Shown in pieces: positions 9,635-16,800 of a stretch of DNA of 16,800 bases. Where the stretch lies: contig JAAAVE010000273.1 in assembly GCA_015679605.1 (NCBI GenBank), positions 7,587 to 24,386 of the forward strand, written 5' to 3'. The notes under the pieces are model-generated. The model did no database searches and was not told the origin of the DNA. It saw only the letters and a program-made list of their open reading frames with translations. This DNA is from Podila epigama (taxonomy: Eukaryota > Mortierellomycota > Mortierellomycetes > Mortierellales > Mortierellaceae). The number at the start of each line of letters is the position of its first letter. The first letter of the stretch is position 1. Position numbers and translations under genes: made by a program.

Positions 9635-9895
9635 ATGAACCCCGAAAGAGATATGAAGCAGCAGCAGCAAGAACAAGACTGGGACAAGCCTAGAAACAAG
9701 AACCAGGAGTACTCCCAAAAGTCCCAGAGCATGTCCCAGAACATGTCCTCGGACCTCCGTGAGCTTCCCGTCGATGCGGCCACCCCTAGCGCCTCTGGTT
9801 CCAAGGACTGCTCCTGTGTCGGCCCTTGCGACTGTGCCATGAACCATGCCATCCGTGCCTCGGAAGAGCATACGCCCTCTATCGGACGAAAGTAA
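9635..9895 (+). CDS. Small hydrophilic protein with C-x-C...C-x-C cluster (unknown function)
   Basis: Single-exon open frame of 86 aa that I do not recognise. The N-terminal half is Gln/Asn/Ser/Met-rich (MNPERDMKQQQQEQDWDKP; QSMSQNMSS) and highly hydrophilic. The C-terminal half holds SKDCSCVGPCDCAMN, four cysteines in a nine-residue window, followed by a polar tail. There is no signal peptide or membrane segment. Support for coding: ATG in a CGCC context, an A-rich leader just upstream, strong use of C-ending codons (GAC, CTC, CCC, GTC, GCC, ACC, TGC), and an AATAAA element 153 nt past the stop. The tight cysteine cluster could bind a metal or form disulfides, but it is far smaller than a metallothionein. 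It converges on COX20. It may be a lineage-restricted, possibly stress-responsive gene, judging only from the upstream TGACGT pair. Confidence 0.65.
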   Translation: MNPERDMKQQQQEQDWDKPRNKNQEYSQKSQSMSQNMSSDLRELPVDAATPSASGSKDCSCVGPCDCAMNHAIRASEEHTPSIGRK

Positions 9896-10047
9896 AAGAA
9901 ACAGTCGAAGCACCCGTGCCGATGTTGATTTTTCCTCAGTCGGTCATTTGTGATTTCTTCCTTCGTCGCAGTATGCAATCTCTAGTCTCTTTTCCCTTTT
10001 TTTCGTTATCATTTGAAAGCCCTTGTAAATAGTAGTCTCCAGCTTCA

Positions 10048-10053
10048 AATAAA
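10048..10053 (+). terminator. AATAAA polyadenylation-type signal
   Basis: AATAAA followed by an A-run, 153 nt downstream of the stop of the 86-codon gene, on the same strand. It is a plausible 3' end signal before the convergent COX20 gene. Confidence 0.55.
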
Positions 10054-10139
10054 AAAAAATCCTGCAGGTTATATGACAGCGCATCTTGTATGTGTGAAAA
10101 GCACATTCCAATAGAATTTGTTTGTAACCAGTTTTATCT

Positions 10140-10916
10140 TTATACATCACGTTGACGGGCAGCAATGGCCGCTCTACGCTTCGTTACGTCGACATCTTCA
10201 GTATTGACGACGGGCATTTGGCCTGACGCCATCATCTGCCGCCGTTGTCTAATCTTGTAGTGGCAGTACTCCCTATTTTCAATAGTAGCACCATCCATCC
10301 CCAAAGAAAATCATACAAGAATTGAAAATTAGGAGACAATAAACAGGCCAGATGTCATTTACACGCCAAATACCACTGTTGACACATACCAGGTTCCTAT
10401 CGTCATCAATACAAAGCTTCCAAATCCCCAGTTTGCTGCCGAGCGTCCAGGACCTAAGTTGGATACCAAATGGCACCAGTGAATAACGTCACGTGTGGAT
10501 GTTGTTTCGACTAATCTCCAGGACCGTGTTACCAGAAAGACCGTGTACTTTCAAAACCTGTCACTTACCAGACTTTAAGGCTTTCAACAAACCAACTCCC
10601 AATCCAACGGCAGCACCATCAATAAATGACTCTTTTGTGCAAGGTGACTTTGTCATGGACGAAAAATCTCTTGTGGGGTCGAGCGACTTTTCAACATGAA
10701 AAGACGCGAGGATAGATATTATATCAGTAACGGACGTAAAAAGATTGTGAACAAAAAAAAGAAAAAAATATCTCTCTCTCGTGATTCTCCTGCATCACCA
10801 ACCTTGAACGCAGAGACGACCTGGTCACGATCTGGCGCTGACCGTGGGTCGTTGAGGACTGGCTCAGGAATAGTGGGGAGAGGTTCTTTTTCAGGATTGT
10901 TATTAACACCCGACAT
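10140..10916 (-). CDS. COX20: Cytochrome c oxidase assembly protein COX20
   Basis: Mitochondrial inner-membrane chaperone for newly made Cox2. Minus-strand exons: 10916-10803, 10686-10569, 10453-10390 and 10272-10140. The introns are 116, 115 and 117 nt, the phases agree, and the product is 142 aa. Matches to the family: a Pro-rich N-terminus ending VVSAFK; SLDPTRDFSSMTKSPCTKES with the conserved Cys before the first membrane segment; FIDGAAVGLGVGLLKAL (helix 1); AANWGFGSFVLMTIGTW (helix 2); then YCHYKIRQRRQMM, corresponding to the C...Y...R segment after helix 2 in other COX20 proteins. Two helices with both tails on one side is the known topology. Exon 3 is only 64 nt. The first donor (GTTGGT) is weak, but phase 0 there gives the best family fit. 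COX20 diverges from CCT4 across 438 bp. Confidence 0.88.
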
Positions 10917-11354
10917 GATTTTGTAGTATTTCTGAATATCTTGTTTATTCCTTGGTTGTGTGAAAGCTTGACACGATTAAACAAAGACAAAGTAGGGGCC
11001 AACAATTGAGAATGGGAATGGGTTTCCTTTTTTCAAGAGATCATGTATTTTCCATCCTCCCACAAGCAAATAAGGAACGGAAGTGAAAAAATAGGGAAAA
11101 TGGATTCACGGTTGAAGCATTGAAGGCACGCTCTGTATTATCCAGAATCGCTTATACTTCACACCCCTTCAAAGAAGGTCGCAGAAGCCAGAAAAGGGCA
11201 CAGTGAATTGCCGTAAGACAGACCAAAAAATAAAAAAAAAAAAAGCATTTTACGCTTCAAACTCGACTAACACAATCATCCTCTTCATCCTATCCTTCAA
11301 TCCCATCCAACCTCACGTCCACACTCTCACTCACTCACTCACACTCACATCACC
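10917..11354. promoter_or_regulatory. Shared divergent promoter region, COX20 / CCT4
   Basis: The only non-coding DNA between the COX20 start (minus) and the CCT4 start (+). An A-run at about 11225-11245 is followed by a pyrimidine-rich leader and CACTCACTCACTCACACTC immediately before CACCATGG of CCT4. I see no certain TATA box. TTC/GAA-type triplets occur at 11168-11194, but without the regular spacing of a heat-shock element. Confidence 0.5.
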
Positions 11355-13803
11355 ATGGTCGAGGCATCAGCACCAGCATCAAAGCAAGGAGGATCTTTCA
11401 AGGACAAGGATAAGCCCGTCGAGGTTCGCCTGAGCAACATTATTGCCGCAAAGGGTAAATCCAGAACACCTTCCTTCCTTCTCCCATCTACAACACCATG
11501 CACGAACAGAAAGAAAAAAGGGCTTCAATCACCTCACCGACATTTAGGCTGACTCTGTATCAGTTGAAGGAGGGCAGCGCGTTCTTTTTTTATTTATTTT
11601 GTGTTTGTTCTCAAGTTTCTGTTGTTATGAGAAATCATTTCGCATCCTCGCGAGATGTACATTGTCTTCAGGAACGCAAAAAGATCACGATGTATAGATT
11701 GGTACTTGACTAGAGTCATCAGTGTTTTCAGGTCGATGGTCTAAAAACCAGACATCTACTGAGCACTTGGGTGACCAGTTGTGGCAATCTTCGAGATAAC
11801 TACTTTAGTCACAACATGTCGGCGTAGTGTCGCGACAGATCAAATTACACAAAGGCTTTGACTAACACTTTTCATTCTCTTCCGTCTATTAGCTGTCAGT
11901 GATGCTGTTCGCACTTCGTTGGGTCCCAAGGGAATGGATAAGATGGTACGGTTTTGCGATTCCTAAGATTCTTTTCCTCGAGGCTCTCGCCACTCGCTGT
12001 GATCCGTTTCTCAGCTAACGTATTCGATCAACATCTTGTGTACGCGTTTATTAACCCTCAATACCCATTAGATCAAGACAAGCAGTGGAGAGGTCATCAT
12101 TACCAACGACGGAGCCACTATCTTGAAGCACATGGCCGTTTTGCACCCTGCTGCCAAGATGGTAAGTGACCTGGATCAAGCATACATAGGACCGGGGGAA
12201 AACGATCACTTGTGATACTTACTTTTCTGGTCTATATTTGTTCTCTTTCTTCACGATAAATTACTATTTGATTAGTTGGTTGATCTGTCGGCTGCTCAGG
12301 ATGTGGAGGCTGGTGATGGTACTACCTCTGTTGTTGTTTTGGCTGGATCGTTGCTCGGCGCTGCGCAAAAGATGTTGTCCAAGGGCATCCACCCCACCAC
12401 CATTGCCGAGTCCTTCCAGAGAGCCTCCCACAAGGCCAACGAGTTCTTGACCCAGGTCGCTACGCCACTCGATCTCTCTGACCGCGAATCACTCTTGAAG
12501 AGTGCCAGCACTTCTCTCAACTCAAAGATTGTCTCCCAATACTCTGGATTGTTCGCCCCCATTGCTGTCGATGCTGTTTTGAAGGTTATTGACCCCGCCA
12601 CTGCAGTCAACGTCGACTTGAAGGATATCCGCATTGTGAAGAAGGTCGGCGGTACCATTGACGACACCGAGTTGGTTGATGGTCTCGTGTTGGCCCAGAA
12701 CGTTGTCAAGTCTGCCGGAGGACCTACCAGAGTTGAGAAGGCCAAGATTGGTCTTATCCAGTTCCAGCTCTCGCCCCCTAAGCCCGATGTAAGTGCGCCT
12801 TTCTTTTTTACATTTCCCGTTCCTGGACTCGTTCTCGTTATGACGAAGACACGATGAAAGAGATAAGATATTTTTAAAGCCTAACTGTATTTTTTTTCCT
12901 ACCCTTCGCTTCTTCTTTTCTTCATTTCTCTTTTCTTTCTTGTTGCTGTTGCTTCGATTATAGATGGAGAACCAGATCATTGTCAACGATTACCGCCAGA
13001 TGGACAAGATTTTGAAGGAGGAGCGTCAGTATCTTCTTAACATGGTCAAGAAGATCAAAAAGTCGGGATGCAATGTTCTTTTGATCCAAAAGTCAATCCT
13101 TCGTGATGCTGTGAACGATCTGTCGCTCCATTTCTTGGCAAAGTTGAAGATTATGGTGGTCAAGGATGTTGAGCGTGACGAGATTGAATTTATCTGCAAG
13201 AGCACAGGATGCAAGCCCATTGCGGACATTGATTCATTCACAGAGGACAAGCTTGGATATGCTGATCTCATTGATGAGGTCCAGGCGTCAGGATCCCGTG
13301 TTGTCAAGGTCACTGGTGTCAAGCATGCTGGAAAGACTGTTTCCATTCTCTGCCACGGTGCCAACTCTTTGGTCTTGGAGGAGGCTGAGCGTTCGCTCCA
13401 CGACGCTCTCTGCGTCATCCGCTGCTTGGTCAAGAAGAAGTACTTGATTGCTGGAGGCGGAGCACCCGAAATTGGTGTGTCATTGAGACTTCAGGAGTAC
13501 GCAAAGACGCTCCGCGGCATGGAGGCCCACTGCTTCCAGGCATTTGCAGAGGCATTGGAGGTTGTCCCCATCACACTGGCCGAGAATGCTGGTTTGAACC
13601 CTATTGCGATTGTCACTGAGCTCAGGAACCGCCATGCCTTGGGCGAGACCACGGCTGGTATCAACGTTCGCAAGGGCGCCATCACCAACATCTTGGACGA
13701 GAACGTTATTCAGCCACTCTTGGTGTCGACCAGTGCCATCGAGTTGGCCGCCGAGACTGTCAAGATGCTACTTAAGATTGATGACTTGGTCCAAACTCGT
13801 TAG
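11355..13803 (+). CDS. CCT4: T-complex protein 1 subunit delta (chaperonin CCT4)
   Basis: Delta subunit of the cytosolic TRiC/CCT group II chaperonin, which folds actin, tubulin and WD-repeat proteins with ATP. Exons: 11355-11454, 11893-11945, 12072-12161, 12276-12788 and 12964-13803, giving 531 aa. The introns are 438, 126, 114 and 175 nt with consistent phases. Signatures: [11 protein letters not shown] (43-51 region), NDGAT (63-67), [12 protein letters not shown] (94-105), the apical-domain start after [25 protein letters not shown] (general-base Asp in HDAL), and GGGAPE (416-421). The C-terminus [20 protein letters not shown]...[10 protein letters not shown] is typical of the delta subunit rather than other CCT subunits. 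Length matches the family (about 530). ATG 11355 sits in CACCATGG. Intron 1 is unusually long for this window. Confidence 0.96.
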
Positions 13804-14008
13804 ATACTCTATACTTTTTTTTTCTTTTTGTCATTTTTCTCCACATTTTATCTCTCTCTCTTTCTCTCGCACACACATTCCAAAAATAACAGTCACTGTT
13901 TTGGACTTTTTATTTTTTTTCTTTTTTCTTTTTTAAACCTTTGCACAAAGAACGAACCCTTGTTTGCATGCATTGCTTGAAACTCAAGGCATACAATCTC
14001 TCTACACC
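13804..14008 (+). other. Short CCT4-USP36-like spacer
   Basis: Contains T-rich tracts, CTCTCT/CACACA simple sequence near 13850-13876, and an ATG-initiated uORF at its end. The promoter of the downstream gene must lie here or within CCT4. Confidence 0.5.
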
Positions 14009-14012
14009 ATGA
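13968..14012 (+). promoter_or_regulatory. 14-codon uORF overlapping the USP36-like start codon
   Basis: ATG at 13968 opens 14 codons (MHCLKLKAYNLSTP) and stops at TGA 14010-14012. That stop overlaps the main ATG (14009-14011) as ATGA. If transcribed, this arrangement could limit translation or feed reinitiation at the main start. The transcript start is unknown. Confidence 0.45.
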
Positions 14013-16793
14013 GCGACATAAAAGAGGTCGATGCCAACCTGTTGCGGAAAAACAATGCAGTGTTCCATGCACGACGCATTCAATTTAAAGAGTCTACAAG
14101 GGTCGACTTGAAACAGGAGCGACTTCGTCAAAAGTACCGACCTGTCAACCTCCCCAATGGAGCAGCAGCAACAGCAACCACAACCAAAGGAATGGTCTTG
14201 ACGCCATCAGATGTCGCTTATTGTGGAAGTAGAACAACCGCAAACACTGTGACAGAGGACGAAAATGGATTCAAGCTCCCAGCCAAGGTCCTTTACAGCA
14301 AGGAAAAAGTCCAGCTGGCCTGGCCTCAACCTCGGCCGATCGGACCTGGACTTGATAACCTCGGCAATACATGCTATGTCAATACGATCCTTCAATGTCT
14401 GACCTATACACCACCTCTGGCCAACTTTTTACTCTCTAATCAACACAGCAATTCTTGTAAGGACTGGGCTTCTCTTCTTTTTTATATATTTTTTGCATGT
14501 TTTTTTGCAATATCTTGGACAGATCGCCCAGACCACTAATGCTCATAATCGGCATGATACATATTCTTGTATAGGCAAAACGACCAACTTTTGCATGATG
14601 TGCCTTTTGGAAAGACATGTTTCTCAGTGCTTTGACCACTCCATGAACGAATCCGTCTCTCCCAAAAGCATTGTTGGAAGGCTGAGAAGTATGAACAAAA
14701 AAAAGGACAAGGATCTGATCTATTCTCGCACACTTTTTTCGCAACGTGTTTTGGCTGACTCTATCTATCTCGCTGTACTATACATTCTTATTTCTTCTTA
14801 TTCTTTACAAGACATTGGAAAGCAATTTGTGATTGGACGTCAAGAAGATGCACACGAATATATTCGGTGTCTTATCGATGGCCTGCAAAAGAGCTGCCTG
14901 TTAGGATTTGACAGGTAAATGCAGTTTGATGCATTTTAAGGGACAAAAAAAGGGGATTTCAACCAAGGCAGGATCAAACGTGGGGTGAATATGATGGCCG
15001 CCTGTTTAACATAACAATATTTTCCTCCGCACAATTCATTAGTAAACTGGACGAGCGGGTAAAAGAGACCACAGTCATCCACCAGATCTTTGGAGGTTAC
15101 TTCCAAAACAATGTCAAATGCATAGAATGCGAACAAGAATCCAATACCTTTGAGCCCTTTTTGGACATTAGCGTGGACATCAAAGGTGTTGAAAGCATTC
15201 AGAAAGCGCTTCGCGATTATACCAGAGTCGAAACTATGGCAAAGCCCAATCAATACCATTGCGACAAGTAAGAGTGGTTCCTTATTATTTCTTTTTGCTT
15301 GTATGCAAACACACTTAACACTCGACATTTTTATCTAATGCGAATTCCATTTCTTGCTTGTTACTCCTAGGTGCAACATGCTTGTGGATGCAAGGAAGCA
15401 AATGACAATCTACGAAGCTCCAAAGATTTTGACTGTCCATCTCAAACGGTTCACAAACTCTGGACAGAAAATCAAACAACATATCAAGTTTGAAACAAAG
15501 CTAGATCTCTCCCTTGCCATGGCTGCTTCAAAGCGTCCATCCGAGTTGAACTATAGCCTCTATGCTGTCGTTGTCCATACTGGAAATACTTGTCAGAGTG
15601 GTCACTACATTTGTTATATCAAGAGTTCGAATGGAATCTGGTATTCCATGAACGATACCACAGTCGCAGTCGTCAGTCTCCAGACCGTCCTTAGTCAGAA
15701 CGCGTACTTGCTCTTTTACACCCAGGATAAGGCCAGTAATGCATCACCACCGAAAAAGCCTACAAACACCTCCAACAACACAAAGCCTAGGACTGTTCCA
15801 TCGACAGTTGCCACTGCAGTCAAACGCCCCAAGTTGGAAGATGATGAGATTGGAGCCAAGATTGATCGTAAATCTTTTGTCATCAAGGAAAAGGCACCCA
15901 AGGTCAAGACTGAAATTCCAGCCCCTGTGGCAGAGCCATCATTATCAAAGGAAGAAAAGATTCGATTGAAGAAGGAGAAAAAGAAGGCACAAAAACAGGA
16001 AAAGATGAAACTCGATACATTGGTCGTAGAAAAGGGCGACAACAAGGAGCAGCAGGACAACTTGGCAGCACCGCCGTCAACCAAAGCATCGAGTGAGGTT
16101 GTCAAGAGTGCCGCGTCTCATTCCACTCAAGGGACGCCATCGACCACGCTCCCTGTACAATCATCTACAGATTTGCCTGATGAGGTGGAGGAGGAGGAGG
16201 AGGAGGTGGCACCAACTAGCTCGACCATATCGGATGATTATGGATTGTTGAATTTCAACGACGTGGCAAGGAAGAACAAGACAAAGAAGATGGCGGAGGA
16301 CCATGAGATGGAAGAGAAGCAAGATGAAGTTGAGACAGGAGAAGCGCAGCCTGAACAAGAAGGCAGTGAGCGGTCCGTCAAGTCACGGACAGTAAAGGAA
16401 GCCATCGTTGTCTCGCACAATGAGGATTCTGCGTCCAAGAAGGAGAAGCTTCAGGCATTGATTGCTCGCGAGTCGGAATTCAAGAGTGCAGAGGTGAAAG
16501 AAACAATTCTGGGCGAGGTCAAACACATGCTAGGCAGTAAAGTGTCTACATGGGAGGAGCCCAGTCAAGAGTTGACCAAGGCCAGAGAAGCCGTGTTGAG
16601 AACGTTGAAGCCCAAACACCACCGTCCAGACGCGTACGATGTTGAATACGATCGTGGAAAGGTGAAAAAGGTCAAGACCAAAAAGATCACGGATGGTCCT
16701 GCTGTTGGTGCCAAAGTTGGTAACAAGTTCCAAAAGGAGCAGGATGTTCGGAATCTTGTCAAGGTAAAAATGAGCACACCATCGGAAAGATGA
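14009..16793 (+). CDS. USP36: Ubiquitin carboxyl-terminal hydrolase, USP36/USP42 type
   Basis: C19-family cysteine protease that removes ubiquitin. In animals USP36 is nucleolar and protects rRNA-processing proteins; yeast Ubp10 is the functional counterpart. Exons: 14009-14456, 14575-14688, 14812-14914, 15043-15267 and 15371-16793, giving 770 aa. The introns are 118, 123, 128 and 103 nt with consistent phases. Seen: the Cys box GLDNLGNTCYVNTILQC with nucleophile C122; CMMC; GRQEDAHEYIRCLIDGLQK; IFGGYFQNNVKCIECEQES; the two Zn-finger pairs C248/C251 and C295/C298; and the His box TCQSGHYICYIK (H375) with WYSMNDTTV (D392 or N391 as third residue). The long tail (about 415-770) is Lys- and Glu-rich with an acidic run. 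Near its end, YDVEYDRGKVKKVKTKK resembles the USP36 C-terminal nucleolar motif. A GTAAAA at 16764 could instead be a donor to an exon beyond the window. Confidence 0.92.
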
Positions 16794-16800
16794 GTGTTTT

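Noticed and set aside
9545-9978. Antisense frames opposite the 86-codon gene
   Set aside because: They are Leu/Phe/Cys-rich translations of the complement, and the sense frame has better start context, codon use and 3' signal.
11168-11194. Possible heat-shock element upstream of CCT4
   Set aside because: TTC/GAA triplets are present but spaced by 3 and more bases rather than the regular 2-base spacing, so the match is weak.
11720-11761. Imperfect hairpin in CCT4 intron 1 (possible intronic snoRNA)
   Set aside because: A stem of about 7 bp with a bulge exists, but I see no convincing C/D or H/ACA boxes; a snoRNA call would need a dedicated search.

Overview
This window looks like nuclear DNA from an early-diverging (zygomycete-type) fungus. 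The six protein-coding genes I could identify have short GT-AG introns (103-438 nt). Their exons are rich in C-ending codons, and the start codons sit in CACC/CAACC-type contexts behind CA/CT-rich leaders. The protein repertoire is fungal and eukaryotic: histidyl-tRNA synthetase with a WHEP domain, chaperonin CCT4, COX20, a USP36-type deubiquitinase, a fungal DysF-domain protein and a DHA1/VMAT-like transporter. A Mortierellomycota-like source is my best guess, but only an impression. I see no bacterial, viral or transposon genes, no rRNA, no tRNA and no CRISPR array.

Layout: 1-1799 is almost entirely simple-sequence DNA (CA, GT, CAA, CATCA, TTTC and a 24-nt repeat) with no convincing gene. 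An MFS transporter follows on + (1800-4226, 2 exons). It converges on the minus-strand histidyl-tRNA synthetase gene (6887-4574, 4 exons) across a spacer holding a 40-nt alternating pyrimidine-purine tract. Next upstream on the minus strand is a three-exon DysF-domain gene (9065-7215). A 569-bp spacer then leads to a small + strand gene of 86 codons (9635-9895) with a CxC...CxC cluster. It converges on minus-strand COX20 (10916-10140, 4 exons). COX20 shares a 438-bp divergent promoter region with CCT4 on + (11355-13803, 5 exons). Close behind, a USP36-like ubiquitin hydrolase on + (14009-16793, 5 exons) runs nearly to the window edge.

Exons were joined by hand from splice consensus, reading-frame phase and agreement with known family motifs. 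Coordinates of spliced genes span first to last coding base, and exon limits are given in the evidence. Most genes are housekeeping and nothing shows that they form one pathway, although translation and proteostasis are over-represented (HARS, CCT4, USP36-like).

I did not find a clear new multi-gene system. The observations most worth following are the 86-codon Cys-cluster gene with paired TGACGT elements upstream, the AUG-free leader with an in-frame basic extension ahead of HARS (a possible non-AUG mitochondrial isoform), the uORF overlapping the USP36-like start codon by ATGA, a stop-free intron of 3n length in that gene, and the repeat-dense first 1.8 kb.
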